Source: a virus
Reading direction: 5' to 3' (one strand)
Length of the DNA: 64,000 nucleotides
IMG/VR virus record: IMGVR_UViG_3300028394_000001
Coordinates: 106,521-170,520 of that record
The notes under the pieces were generated by a model. That model was not told the DNA's origin. It saw nothing but the letters and a program-made list of their open reading frames with translations, and did no database searches. Positions within the stretch are counted from its first letter, which is position 1. Every line of letters starts with the position of its first letter. Shown here in pieces: positions 52,301 through 62,042 of the stretch. The position numbers and the translations under genes were made by a program.

Positions 52301-54962
52301 TTACTATGCAAACTCCGCTTATGTACATGCCAATGCGGCTTTCGCAGCAGCTAATGCAGGTGTTGGTGTAATTATTGCAGGATCATATGCTAACTCAGCT
52401 TACATACAAGCCAATGCATCTTATGGTGCAGTTAACTCAGTAAGTTCATATGCTAATAGTGCTTTTGCTGGTGCTAATGTATCCAGTTTGTATGCAAACT
52501 CAGCCTACATTAATTCAAACACCAAAGTAAGTAAATCCGGTGATACAATGATTGGATCATTGATACTTTCTGGTGTGGGTAGTGATGTAAAATTTACTGG
52601 TGGTGCTGCATTAGTAGGAAATGAAGCTAACAATTTAATAAAAATTACAGCAAATGCCAATAATGATATAACTGGTGTTGCTGCTCAGAGCGGTGATGGA
52701 GGCCTTGCACAAGTATATTCCAATGGTCGTGTAGAGATAATTACAGATACGGGTGCGGCAGGTGCTCTTTGGACTTTTGCTAAAGATGGTTCATTAACAT
52801 TACCGGGAATAATAGGACAAGTTGGACGTAGTGGTTATACTAACGGATTAGATTTATATAATGGTGAAGCTGGTGTTGGGTATGTACGATTAAACAATGC
52901 CGACCAATCTTTTGTATGGGTTGATCCATCTGGCGCACATATTCAAACTACCGGCGGTACATGGAACTTTGATGCAAATGGCAATATAACATTCCCAGAT
53001 AGTACAATACAAGCTACCGGTTTTAGAGGTTATGGTATTGATAATGTTGCACGTTATTCAGCAAACTCATCAGGTTCATATGCTAATGGTGCTTTTGCTG
53101 CATCGAATACGGCTAGTTCATATGCCAATTCATCGTATGTTCAAGCTAATGCAGCATATGGTACTGCAAATTCAGCAAGTTCATATGCTAATGGTGCTTT
53201 TGCTGCATCGAATACGGCTAGTTCCAATGCATCTTCAGCAAGTTCATATGCTAATGGTGCATTTGAAGCTGCAAATACTGGTTCTGGTGTAGCATCAGCT
53301 GGTTCTTTTGCCAACTCAGCTTATGGTGTAGCTAATTCATCCAGTTCATATGCTAATGGTGCTTATGTTACTGCCAATTCATCTAGTTCATATGCAAATG
53401 GTGCTTTTGCACAATCTAATTTATCTTTCAATTCGGCTAATAGTGCTTCTAATTATGCTAATGCATCTTTCATTCGGGCAAATAATTCACTAAATGTACA
53501 ATCAGGTGGTACAATTACAGGTGATGTGACTGTAACGGGTAATCTTTTCATTAATGGAACAACTACCTCCGTAAATACAACGGTCATACAAACAACAGAT
53601 TCGTTAATCAAGTTAGCTAATAACAACTTATACAGTGATACTTTAGATATAGGGTTCTATGGTACCTCATTAACAACTGGTTCTGGTGTACCAACTTATC
53701 ATGGTCTTGTGAGGCAAGCTGGTTCCAATAATTTCTTGTTGTTTAGGGATATAACACAGGACCCATCATCGAATGTAATGCCGGCAGGATCGGCAAGTGT
53801 ATCCAATGTTGGCACACTTATAGCAAATGTTGCCGGTTATAAGATAACCAGTTATGGTACCGACTTGTTACAATTTGCTAATGCAGCCTTTATGCAAGCT
53901 AATGCTGCGTTTGATTCATCCAATTCTGGTACCGGTGTATTATCAACTGGATCTTATGCCAATTCAGCTTTTCTACACGCTAATGCATCTTATATCACTG
54001 CCAATTCAGCCAGTTCATATGCTAATGGTGCTTTTGCTGGTGCCAATTCAGCCAGTTCGTATGCCAATGGTGCTTTCACTGGAGCTAATACAGCCAGTTC
54101 CAATGCTGCATCATCAAGTTCGTATGCTAATAGTGCTTTTGGTATTGCAAACTCATCTAGTTCATATGCCAACTCAGCATTCTTAACAGCTAATACGGCC
54201 AGTTTGAATTCGGATTCAGCAAGTTCATATGCCAATGGTGCATTCTTAGCAGCTAATACGGCCAGTTCCAACGCAGCATCAGCAAGTTCATATGCTAACT
54301 CTGCATTTGCTGGAGCTAATACAGCCAGTTCCAATGCTGCTTCAGCAAGTTCGTATGCTAACTCATCCTATGGTTCCGCAAATTCAGCAAGTTCATATGC
54401 CAACTCTGCATTTGCTGGAGCTAATACAGCCAGTTCCAATGCTGCTTCAGCAAGTTCATATGCTAACTCTGCCTACATTCAAGCTAATGCATCTTATGGT
54501 GTATCCAATTCAGCCAGTTCATATGCTAATGGTGCATTTTCTGTAGCAAATACAGCAATACCAGCAGGTTCATATGCTAATGGTGCTTTTACTGGAGCTA
54601 ATACGGCAAGTTCTAATGCTGCTTCAGCCAGTTCTTATGCTAACTCTGGATTTGTAGCAGCTAATACGGCCAGTTCCAACGCAGCATCAGCCAGTTCTTA
54701 TGCTAATTCTGCATTTTTAATAGCTAATACATCTAGTTCCAATGCATCATCAGTAAGTTCTTATGCTAACTCTGCATTTGCTGGAGCTAATACGGCCAGT
54801 TCTAATGCTGCTTCAGCCAGTTCATATGCTAATGGCGCATTCTTAACAGCCAATACAGGTACTTTAAATGCTGCTTCATCTAGTTCATACGCTAATGGTG
54901 CATTTTTGCGAGCTAACACTGCAATATCCGATGCATTAGCATATTCTATAGCTTTAGGTTAA
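49302..54962 (+). CDS. Giant repeat-rich tail-fibre protein 2, 1886 aa
   Basis: The N-terminal ~60 residues (VNPVNQISVRVGPGSPAAVQ) look like an attachment region. The rest is a chain of YANSAYxxANSAYVSQN and SSYANGAFxGANTASSNAA units. It is interrupted by two nearly identical ~135-residue globular modules (DNA 50639-51040 and 53476-53880) and by a unique 175-residue beta domain (52530-53060, KSGDTMIGSLILSG...GTWNFDANGNITFPDS). No S74 chaperone is present at the C terminus. Probably a long fibre shaft with alternating rods and knobs. Confidence 0.78.
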   Translation: MATIVNPVNQISVRVGPGSPAAVQSITQFTGPTQTSNIANLQIQITTNEVVARVSSNTVGMFANAAFRLANTIANGGVDVFARENSNNALSAVITTGSYANSAFALANSLIVSVTDTEARANANLAFARANASYNLANIVFAQANTAYTQANAAFAQANNVIPAASYANGAFARSNTAFNLAGTKLSKNGDTMLGDLVITGNIIPSTANTYFLGSKLKPFKSLFVGPGSVDIDGIILSNSGGSLIITSNTGDSIDLTSSANGSFLQANAAYDSQNTTGVYANAAYLHANSAYVSQNSTGQYANSAYIHANSSYVSQNSTGQYTNSAYIHANSAYVSQNSSGNYANSAYFQANTAYESQNTTGQYANTAFTKANSAYVSQNTTGVYANTAHIHANASYIAQNTTGIYANTAFTQANAAFAAANGGASVIVAGSYANSAYLQANASFIRANNSLNVQTGGTITGDITVTGNLFINGTTTTVNTTVVQTTDSLIKLANNNVLSDTLDIGFYGSSLTAGSAVPTYHGLVRQAGSNNFLLFRDITQDPSSNILSPGSATVSNVGTLIANVAGYTITSYGTDLLKFSSSSYIQANAAFDAANSGSGVVAAGSYANSAYGAANSASSYANSAYTHANSAYVSQNTTGQYANSSYTHANSAYGAANLVGSYANSAYIQANSAYDTANSAGSYANSGYIQANSAYGAANLVGSYANSAYGTANSAGSYANSAYIQANSAYVSQNSTGQYANSAYGTANSASSYANGSFITANTSSLYANSAYVHANSSYDSANSASSYANGAFTGSNTASSYANGAFAGANTGILNAASASSYANSGYRDANSASSYANSAYFHTNSAFIIANSASSYANGAFTVANTASSYSNSAFVQANAAFEMANTSANTTASVASVASYANGAFGAANNASSYANGAFVLAFSALSVGNSASIYANAAFDATNTSSSNAASASFYSNTAYIQANAAYSTANSASSYANGAFAGANTASSYANSASYYANSAYVHANAAFAAANAGVGVIIAGSYANSAYIQANASYGAVNSVSSYANSAFAGANVSSLYANSAYINSNTKVSKSGDTMIGSLILSGVGSDVKFTGGAALVGNEANNLIKITANANNDITGVAAQSGDGGLAQVYSNGRVEIITDTGAAGALWTFAKDGSLTLPGIIGQVGRSGYTNGLDLYNGEAGVGYVRLNNADQSFVWVDPSGAHIQTTGGTWNFDANGNITFPDSTIQATGFRGYGIDNVARYSANSSGSYANGAFAASNTASSYANSSYVQANAAYGTANSASSYANGAFAASNTASSNASSASSYANGAFEAANTGSGVASAGSFANSAYGVANSSSSYANGAYVTANSSSSYANGAFAQSNLSFNSANSASNYANASFIRANNSLNVQSGGTITGDVTVTGNLFINGTTTSVNTTVIQTTDSLIKLANNNLYSDTLDIGFYGTSLTTGSGVPTYHGLVRQAGSNNFLLFRDITQDPSSNVMPAGSASVSNVGTLIANVAGYKITSYGTDLLQFANAAFMQANAAFDSSNSGTGVLSTGSYANSAFLHANASYITANSASSYANGAFAGANSASSYANGAFTGANTASSNAASSSSYANSAFGIANSSSSYANSAFLTANTASLNSDSASSYANGAFLAANTASSNAASASSYANSAFAGANTASSNAASASSYANSSYGSANSASSYANSAFAGANTASSNAASASSYANSAYIQANASYGVSNSASSYANGAFSVANTAIPAGSYANGAFTGANTASSNAASASSYANSGFVAANTASSNAASASSYANSAFLIANTSSSNASSVSSYANSAFAGANTASSNAASASSYANGAFLTANTGTLNAASSSSYANGAFLRANTAISDALAYSIALG
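50639..51040 (+). repeat. Dispersed ~400-bp fibre module, copy 1
   Basis: Encodes RANNSLNVQTGGTITGDITV, then TDSLIKLANNN...DTLDIGFYG, TYHGLVRQAGSNNFLLFRD and NVGTLIANVAGYTITSYGTD. Nearly identical copies occur at 53476, 56836 and 63024; a diverged relative is at about 47400-47720 in fibre 1. Confidence 0.85.
53476..53880 (+). repeat. Dispersed ~400-bp fibre module, copy 2
   Basis: Second copy in the same gene as copy 1, differing in a few residues (LANNNLYSDTLDIGFYGTSL). Part of the segment around 53705-53770 is base-for-base the same as around 50880-50940, which points to recent exchange. Confidence 0.85.
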
Positions 54963-54964
54963 CA

Positions 54965-54972
54965 CATAAATA
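54965..54972 (+). promoter_or_regulatory. Late promoter (CATAAATA)
   Basis: CATAAATA directly follows the fibre 2 stop and is 20 nt upstream of ATG 54993, with an AGGA between them. Confidence 0.5.
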
Positions 54973-54992
54973 AAAAATACTAGGAATTACAA

Positions 54993-55319
54993 ATGGCAAA
55001 CAATTTTAAAAACTATGCTCAATCAGCTGTAGGAATAAGTCCTACCACAATATATACAGCTGGCGCGGGTGTACAAACTACTGTTATTGGTTTTACAGTA
55101 TCTAATAATTTAGAAACTTCAATAACGGCAAATGTTATTGTGAACATAGGCGGTTCAAACTATTATATGGCTAGAAAAGTACCAATAGATCCAGGAAATT
55201 CTTTAGTTCCAATTGGGGGTGACCAAAAATTGGTACTAGAATCTGGAGATTATATTTCCGTTTCGACCAGTGATGCATCTTCATCAGATGTTATAATGAG
55301 TGCATTAGAAATAAGTTAA
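54993..55319 (+). CDS. Small virion protein, 108 aa
   Basis: This protein begins MANNFKNYAQSAVGISPTTIY and is beta-rich with SNNLETSITANVIVNIGGSNYYMARKV (in part) and a GDYISVSTSDASSSDVIMSALEIS end. This type of protein accompanies fibre genes in marine T4-like phages. It lies 1 nt before fibre 3. Likely a fibre-tip or attachment component. Confidence 0.7.
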   Translation: MANNFKNYAQSAVGISPTTIYTAGAGVQTTVIGFTVSNNLETSITANVIVNIGGSNYYMARKVPIDPGNSLVPIGGDQKLVLESGDYISVSTSDASSSDVIMSALEIS

Positions 55320-55320
55320 A

Positions 55321-58300
55321 ATGACATATTCATACATTGGCAATCAAGAAAATAAAAATGTAAAAATAGTAGGAGGATATGCCAATTCAGCATATATCCA
55401 AGCTAATTCAGCACATGGAACAGCCAACTCAGCCAGTTCTTATGCTAATGGTGCCTTCATTGTATCCAACTCAGCCAGTTCTTATGCCAACTCTGCATTC
55501 ACACAAGCTAATACATCAATACCGGCTGGGTCATATGCTAATGGTGCTTTTGGCATTGCTAACTCAGCCAGTTCCTATGCTAATGGTGCATTTACTGGAT
55601 CTAATACGGCAAGTTCCTATGCTAATGGTGCTTTTGCTTCTTCCAATTCAGCCAGTTCCTATGCCAACTCAGCATATACAGTAGCTAATACAGCAATACC
55701 GGCTGGGTCATATGCTAATGGTGCTTTTGGCATTGCTAACTCAGCCAGTTCATATGCTAATGGTGCTTTTGATGGAGCTAATACGGCAAGTTCTTATGCT
55801 AATTCAGCTAGTTCATATGCTAATGGTGCATTTGTTTCTTCGAATACGGCCAGTTCTAATGCTGCTTCAGCTAGTTCTTATGCCAACTCCGCATATAATA
55901 TTGCTAATTCAGCTAGTTCCTATGCTAATGGTGCATTCTTAACAGCCAATACAGCCAGTTCTAATACAGTTTCAATTAGTTCCTATGCTAATGGTGCTTT
56001 TGGTATAGCTAACTCAGCCAGTTCATATGCCAATGGTGCTTTTGCTGTAGCCAACACAGCAATACCAGCTGGGTCATATGCTAATGGTGCTTTTGTTTCT
56101 TCAAATACGGCCATCACTAATGCAGGATCAGCCAGTTCATATGCTAATGGTGCATTCACACAAGCTAACACAGCAATACCAGCAGGTTCATATGCTAATG
56201 GTGCTTTTGTTTCTTCGAATACGGCCATCACTAATGCAGGATCAGCCAGTTCATATGCCAATGGTGCATTCACTGTAGCAAATACAGCAATACCAGCAGG
56301 TTCATATGCTAATGGTGCATTTGTGGCAGCTAATACGGCCATTACTAGTGTAGGATTAGCGAGTTTGTATGCTAATGGTGCTTTTGCTGGAGCTAATACA
56401 GCAAGTTCTTTTGCTAATGGTGCTTTTGGTATTGCTAATACGGCCAGTTCCAATACAGTTTCAATTAGTTCCTATGCCAACTCTGCTTTTGGTATAGCTA
56501 ATACAGCAACACCAGCAGGTTCTTATGCCAACTCAGCATTCTTAACAGCTAATACAGCCAGTTCCAATACAGTTTCAATCAGTTCTTATGCTAATGGTGC
56601 TTTTGATATATCTAATTCAGCTAGTTCATATGCCAACTCTGCATTCACTATAGCTAATACAGCAACACCAGCAGGTTCTTATGCTAATGGTGCTTTTGGT
56701 ATTGCTAATTCAGCCAGTTCCTATGCTAATGGTGCATTTGCTTCTTCCAATTCAGCCAGTTCCTATGCCAACTCGGCATTCTTAGTAGCTAATACAGCAA
56801 TACCAGCAGGTTCATATGCCAATTCTGCCTATGTGAGAGCAAATAATTCTTTAAATGTTCAATCTGGTGGTACAATTACAGGTGATGTTACAGTTACTGG
56901 AAATTTGTTTATTAATGGAACGACAATATCCGTAAATACAACGGTCATACAAACAACTGATTCATTAATTAAGTTAGCCAACAATAATGTTCTTAGTGAT
57001 ACTTTAGATATAGGTTTTTATGGTACTTCATTAACTGCCGGTTCAGCTGTACCAACTTATCACGGATTAGTTCGCCAAGCTGGTTCCAATAATTTCTTGT
57101 TGTTTAGAGATATAGCAGAAGACCCATCATCGAATATATTAAGTCCAGGTTCAGCCACAGAATCCAATGTTGGTACACTTATAGCAAATGTTGCTGGTTA
57201 CAAAATAACCAGTTACGGCACCGACTTGTTGCAATTTGCTAACGCAGCTTTCAACCAAGCTAATGTTGCGTTTGAATCATCTAACACATTTACAGGTGCT
57301 GCATATGCGCGGCGTCAAGCAAACGCTGCTTTTAGCCAAGCTAATGCAGCATATGGTACTGCAAATTCAGCAAGTTCATATGCTAATGGTGCTTTTGATG
57401 GAGCTAATACGGCCAGTTCTAATGCTGCTTCAGCCAGTTCCTATGCCAACTCTGCTTTTGGTATTGCTAATACAGCAATACCAGCAGGTTCATATGCCAA
57501 TGGTGCTTTTGCTGGTGCTAATACAGCCAGTTCTAATGCTGCATCAGCTAGTTCCTATGCCAACTCAGCATTCAATGTAGCTAATACAGCAACACCAGCA
57601 GGTTCTTATGCTAATGGTGCTTTTGCTGGTGCTAATACAGCCAGTTCCAATACAGTTTCAATTAGTTCCTATGCCAACTCTGCATTCGATGTAGCTAATA
57701 CAGCGATACCAGCAGGTTCATATGCCAATGGTGCTTTTGCTGGCGCTAACTCAGCCAGTTCTAATGCAGCAATAGCCAGTTCTAATGCTGCATCAGCTAG
57801 TTCCTATGCCAACTCAGCATTCAATGTAGCTAATACAGCAATACCAGCAAGTTCCTATGCCAACTCAGCATTCGCTATAGCTAATACAGCCAGTTCTAAT
57901 ACAGTTTCAATCAGTTCATATGCCAACTCTGCTTTTGGTATAGCTAATACAGCAATACCAGCAGGTTCCTATGCTAATGGTGCTTTTGCTGGTGCTAATA
58001 CAGCCAGTTCTAATGCAGCAATAGCCAGTTCCTATGCCAACTCCGCATTCGCTATAGCTAATACATCGATACCAGCAGGTTCATATGCTAATGGTGCATT
58101 CTTAACAGCCAATACAGCCAGTTCCAATACAGTTTCAATCAGTTCTTATGCTAATGGTGCTTTTGGTATTGCTAACTCAGCCAATTTTAATGCAGGATCA
58201 GCTAGTTCATATGCTAATTCTGCTTTTGCTGGAGCTAATACAGCCAGTTCCTATGCTGCATCATCCAGTTCATATGCCAACTCAGCTTTTGGTATAGCTA

Positions 58301-59241
58301 ATACAGCGATACCAGCAGGTTCTTATGCTAATGGTGCTTTTGGTGGAGCTAATACAGCCAGTTCATATGCCAATGGTGCATTCTTAACAGCTAACTCAGC
58401 CAGTTCTAATACGGTTTCAATCAGTTCCTATGCTAATGGTGCTTTTGGTATAGCTAATTCAGCTAGTTCATATGCTAATGGTGCATTCTTAATAGCCAAC
58501 ACAGCAATACCAGCAGGTTCATATGCTAATGGTGCATTTGTTTCTTCAAATACAGCCATCACTAATGCAACAATAGCCAGTTCATATGCTAACTCAGCAT
58601 TCACTGTAGCCAATACAGCGATACCGGCTGGTTCATATGCTAATGGTGCATTTGTTTCTTCAAATACAGCCATCACTAATGCAGGATCAGCCAGTTCTTA
58701 TGCTAATGGTGCTTTTGCTGCTGCTAATACTGGTTCTGCTGTAACAGCAGCCGGTTCCTATGCCAACTCAGCATTCGCTATAGCTAATACAGCCAGTTCT
58801 AATACAGTTTCAATCAGTTCATATGCTAATTCTGCTTTTGGTATTGCTAATACGGCCAGTTCGAATACGGTTTCAATCAGTTCTTATGCTAATGGTGCTT
58901 TTGATATAGCTAATACATCGATACCAGCAGGTTCATATGCTAATGGTGCTTTTGCACAAGCCAACTCTGCTTATACAAGAGCAAACAATACAGTCAATGC
59001 AAATACTGGTGGTACAATTACCGGTAATGTAACAATTACTGGTAATTTAATAATAACAAATACAACCACATCTATATCAAATACTACAGGTGCATTACAA
59101 GTTACTGGTGGAATTGGCGTAACAGGAAATGTTTATGTTGGTTATACTGGTGTTGTTGGTTTTTCAAACACAATTAGTAGCAGTGTTGTATATGTAACCT
59201 ACAATGCTGCAAATAATAGTCTAGATACAATATTTGGATAA
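55321..59241 (+). CDS. Giant repeat-rich tail-fibre protein 3, 1306 aa
   Basis: A short N terminus (MTYSYIGNQENKNVKIVGGY) leads straight into SSYANGAFxxANTAIPAG repeats (to ~56830), then one copy of the ~400-bp module, more repeats (57240-58970), and a C-terminal TGGTITGNVTITGNLIITNTT...GALQVTGGIGVTGNVYVGYT domain. No chaperone domain is visible. The very uniform repeats suggest frequent recombination. Confidence 0.78.
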   Translation: MTYSYIGNQENKNVKIVGGYANSAYIQANSAHGTANSASSYANGAFIVSNSASSYANSAFTQANTSIPAGSYANGAFGIANSASSYANGAFTGSNTASSYANGAFASSNSASSYANSAYTVANTAIPAGSYANGAFGIANSASSYANGAFDGANTASSYANSASSYANGAFVSSNTASSNAASASSYANSAYNIANSASSYANGAFLTANTASSNTVSISSYANGAFGIANSASSYANGAFAVANTAIPAGSYANGAFVSSNTAITNAGSASSYANGAFTQANTAIPAGSYANGAFVSSNTAITNAGSASSYANGAFTVANTAIPAGSYANGAFVAANTAITSVGLASLYANGAFAGANTASSFANGAFGIANTASSNTVSISSYANSAFGIANTATPAGSYANSAFLTANTASSNTVSISSYANGAFDISNSASSYANSAFTIANTATPAGSYANGAFGIANSASSYANGAFASSNSASSYANSAFLVANTAIPAGSYANSAYVRANNSLNVQSGGTITGDVTVTGNLFINGTTISVNTTVIQTTDSLIKLANNNVLSDTLDIGFYGTSLTAGSAVPTYHGLVRQAGSNNFLLFRDIAEDPSSNILSPGSATESNVGTLIANVAGYKITSYGTDLLQFANAAFNQANVAFESSNTFTGAAYARRQANAAFSQANAAYGTANSASSYANGAFDGANTASSNAASASSYANSAFGIANTAIPAGSYANGAFAGANTASSNAASASSYANSAFNVANTATPAGSYANGAFAGANTASSNTVSISSYANSAFDVANTAIPAGSYANGAFAGANSASSNAAIASSNAASASSYANSAFNVANTAIPASSYANSAFAIANTASSNTVSISSYANSAFGIANTAIPAGSYANGAFAGANTASSNAAIASSYANSAFAIANTSIPAGSYANGAFLTANTASSNTVSISSYANGAFGIANSANFNAGSASSYANSAFAGANTASSYAASSSSYANSAFGIANTAIPAGSYANGAFGGANTASSYANGAFLTANSASSNTVSISSYANGAFGIANSASSYANGAFLIANTAIPAGSYANGAFVSSNTAITNATIASSYANSAFTVANTAIPAGSYANGAFVSSNTAITNAGSASSYANGAFAAANTGSAVTAAGSYANSAFAIANTASSNTVSISSYANSAFGIANTASSNTVSISSYANGAFDIANTSIPAGSYANGAFAQANSAYTRANNTVNANTGGTITGNVTITGNLIITNTTTSISNTTGALQVTGGIGVTGNVYVGYTGVVGFSNTISSSVVYVTYNAANNSLDTIFG
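56836..57239 (+). repeat. Dispersed ~400-bp fibre module, copy 3
   Basis: Same module as copies 1 and 2, with small changes (NGTTISVNTTV, RDIAEDPSSNILSP). Confidence 0.85.
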
Positions 59242-59253
59242 TAAGAGATTAAT

Positions 59254-59418
59254 ATGATAAGTATTTATTTTGAATTTGATAGTCCCTACGGCAAATACGC
59301 AGACGCTATTGTTTTGCTAGACGGTCAAACCATGACTGACGCTGAAATTGAAATAATGAAGCAAGACCGCTACAACAGGTGGCTTGCGGCTGTAGCCTCA
59401 CCTCCTACTGAGGAGTAA
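59254..59418 (+). CDS. Small protein in GC-richer cassette, 54 aa
   Basis: ATG 59254 to TAA 59416-59418, beginning MISIYFEFDSPYGKYADAIV and ending ASPPTEE. It is acidic, and its codons use more G and C than neighbouring fibre genes. It lies 12 nt after fibre 3 and 2 nt before fibre 4, and resembles short tail-fibre assembly-type proteins in size and position only. Confidence 0.6.
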   Translation: MISIYFEFDSPYGKYADAIVLLDGQTMTDAEIEIMKQDRYNRWLAAVASPPTEE

Positions 59419-59420
59419 GC

Positions 59421-62012
59421 ATGGCCAATAGATACTGGGTAGGCGGCACAGGCACATGGGATGCAACAACCACAACCAACTGGAGTGCTGCCTCAGGTGG
59501 CGCGGGTGGTGCATCGGCGCCTACATCTGCGGATAATGTGATCTTTGACACGGCATCTAATGCCACAGCCTATGCTGTGACTGTGGGAACCAATGCTGTT
59601 GCAGCAGACATAACCATTGCTGGCCCTGCTGCGGGCAATGTCACCATCACCTCTGGAGCCACGGCGGTAATCAACTGCTATGGTAGTTGGTTAAATTCCG
59701 CCACAGGTGTTGTTTTTACCACCACAACCGGTGCAGCCATAAACTTCTTGGCTACCACGACCGGTAAAACTGTTACCACAAATAACGTGACGCTGGGAGC
59801 GATGGCAGTCACCTTTAACGGAGTAGGTGGCGGTTGGACTCTTGGCAGTGCTTTTACCAATATTACTAATGTAATTACTGTAACTGCGGGTGCATTTAGT
59901 ACTGGAAATTTTGCCGTTAGTAGCGCGGGTATGGCTTCTAGTGGAACCGGTGTTAGGTCAGTTACTTTAGGAAGTTCTACGCTTACCTTATCTGTGCAGG
60001 CTGCATGGACATTTACCACCACAACCAATCTGACGTTCAGCGCAGGCACATCCACAATCATTTGTAGCGTCATAAACCCTATATTTGCTGGTGGTGGATT
60101 GACATACTACAACGTGAGTTTTACAGGTACATCGGCTAACACAGTTACTATTTCAGGACCAAATACTTTTAATAATTTATCTAGTGCCACATCGGCTAGT
60201 GTAGGTATTCGGCCTATTGTCCTTGCGGATAACCAAACAGTCAATGGAACTTTGACTTTAAGCAACGCCGCATCAGCGACCCGCCGTATATTTATTAGTA
60301 GCAGTGTTTTAGGCACTCCCCGCACATTGACTGTTGCTACTCTTGCCGCACTGGTTGATGTGGACTTTCAGGACATTGTTGCTGCGGGTGCAAGTGCCGC
60401 TAGTCCTTGGTCCGGCACTCGCTTGGGTAACTGCCTGGGCAACACCAACATCACATTTGCTGCAGGTGTAAACAAATACTTTCGCAGCGTGAGTGGCGCA
60501 AGCGCAAACTGGGGCGGCACTGTATGGTCAACATCTTCGGCTGATACTGCAACACCGGCTGTGAACGATTTTCCCTTGGCACAAGACACCGCCATTATTG
60601 ATGATGCAGGGGCCATTGCAAACAACGGCTTGCGTACTGGCAACACTATCACGATAAGCGATAACTGGAACATGGGTACTCTGAACTTTAGTGGACGCAC
60701 CACAGCATTCACTTGGAATCAAGGCAATCAAGACCCAACCATATACGGAAACGTGACGCTCACTTCGTCCATGACCATGACTGGTGCAACAAGCCCCACT
60801 TGGACTTTTTCCGGGCAGGGTCTAACGCAAACAGTAGACTCAGCAGGCATAACTCTATTCCTTAATAATTTTATAGTTGACTCATTTAACGGCACAGTTT
60901 CTTTGGCTAGAAATACCACTGTAGAATTAGTTGCCGGAACTTCAGGCAACTACACCCTGACCAGCGGCACATTAGATTTGAATGGGTACACAGCCACTTG
61001 TAATGGATTTAGTTCATCAAATACCAATGTGAGAACACTGGCTTTTGGTTCAACAGGCAAATTGGTTATAACTAATAGCACCGGTGCTACTTGTTTTAGT
61101 GGTGCTACTTCAACAAATGCATCAGTTTCAGGCACTAACCCACTTGTGCAATTCACCTATTCTGGTGGTACAGGCACTAGAAATATCGTAATGTGGGCTT
61201 TGCCAGAGGCTCAATCCATCAGCGTTGAGTTTTTGAACAACGCAACTGATGTAGTTGTTATACAAGGCACTTCCGGCGGTTATAGAAATATTGATTTTAC
61301 CAATTTTAATGGAACAGTTAATCCTGCAAACACTCCACGTTGTTTTGGTAATTTTACGCTGGGGGCTAATGTCATTTCTACATCAGGAACCAACACCCTT
61401 ACATTCGCGTCAACTAGCGGTACAAAAACCATTACTTCCAATGGCAAAACAATAGTTTTTCCTATTGCATTTAATGGTGTTGGTGGCGCATGGGCGTGTC
61501 AGGATTCTTTGAATATGACGGGCGCACTAACATTTTCTAACGGCACGCTGCAACTCAAATCAGGCGTGACCAGCACTGTGGGTTCTTTCGTAACATCAGG
61601 CACAACACTCAAGTACCTGCAAAGCACAACCCCCGGAACACGAGCGACAATCAGTCAAGTCAGTGGTACAGTTTCAATTTCTAATACCTTTATCAAAGAT
61701 ATTAATGTAACAGGCGGAGCAACATGGAACGCTAATGGTTCAGGTAACACAAACGCTGGTAATAATAGTGGCTGGACAATATTACCTGCTTGGTTTATTT
61801 CAAGAATCAATAGTAATGGTGTCTTGTTCGTTCCAATAGGTTCTCAATTTGATGAAACAACTTTAAATCAAATTAGTATATCACCAACAGTAACGCATGC
61901 ATCAAATTTAGATGAAATTACATTACAAGGCCAAAACATAGCTAAACGTGAAAATTCTGATGGTACATTAATGGTTAACGGTTATTTTGATGAAGTGACT
62001 GGAATACTATGA
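59421..62012 (+). CDS. Beta-helix-like fibre protein 4, acquired-looking, 863 aa
   Basis: Begins MANRYWVGGTGTWDATTTTNW, a start seen in phage and bacterial surface proteins with parallel beta-helix bodies. The body is a long series of Thr/Gly/Ala-rich strands (TFNGVGGGWTLGS, TFSAGTSTIICS, TLSNAASATRRIF) without the YANSA repeats. Codons in 59421-61780 are clearly GC-richer than the surroundings. The last ~75 residues (ISRINSNGVLFVPIGSQFDE...NSDGTLMVNGYFDEVTGIL) return to the AT-rich phage style. A fusion of an acquired body to a resident C terminus is likely. Confidence 0.7.
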   Translation: MANRYWVGGTGTWDATTTTNWSAASGGAGGASAPTSADNVIFDTASNATAYAVTVGTNAVAADITIAGPAAGNVTITSGATAVINCYGSWLNSATGVVFTTTTGAAINFLATTTGKTVTTNNVTLGAMAVTFNGVGGGWTLGSAFTNITNVITVTAGAFSTGNFAVSSAGMASSGTGVRSVTLGSSTLTLSVQAAWTFTTTTNLTFSAGTSTIICSVINPIFAGGGLTYYNVSFTGTSANTVTISGPNTFNNLSSATSASVGIRPIVLADNQTVNGTLTLSNAASATRRIFISSSVLGTPRTLTVATLAALVDVDFQDIVAAGASAASPWSGTRLGNCLGNTNITFAAGVNKYFRSVSGASANWGGTVWSTSSADTATPAVNDFPLAQDTAIIDDAGAIANNGLRTGNTITISDNWNMGTLNFSGRTTAFTWNQGNQDPTIYGNVTLTSSMTMTGATSPTWTFSGQGLTQTVDSAGITLFLNNFIVDSFNGTVSLARNTTVELVAGTSGNYTLTSGTLDLNGYTATCNGFSSSNTNVRTLAFGSTGKLVITNSTGATCFSGATSTNASVSGTNPLVQFTYSGGTGTRNIVMWALPEAQSISVEFLNNATDVVVIQGTSGGYRNIDFTNFNGTVNPANTPRCFGNFTLGANVISTSGTNTLTFASTSGTKTITSNGKTIVFPIAFNGVGGAWACQDSLNMTGALTFSNGTLQLKSGVTSTVGSFVTSGTTLKYLQSTTPGTRATISQVSGTVSISNTFIKDINVTGGATWNANGSGNTNAGNNSGWTILPAWFISRINSNGVLFVPIGSQFDETTLNQISISPTVTHASNLDEITLQGQNIAKRENSDGTLMVNGYFDEVTGIL

Positions 62013-62018
62013 TAAATA
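62011..62018 (+). promoter_or_regulatory. Late promoter (GATAAATA)
   Basis: GATAAATA overlaps the fibre 4 stop and lies 24 nt upstream of ATG 62043. Confidence 0.45.
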
Positions 62019-62042
62019 GCATATCAATCAAAAAATAAAAAT

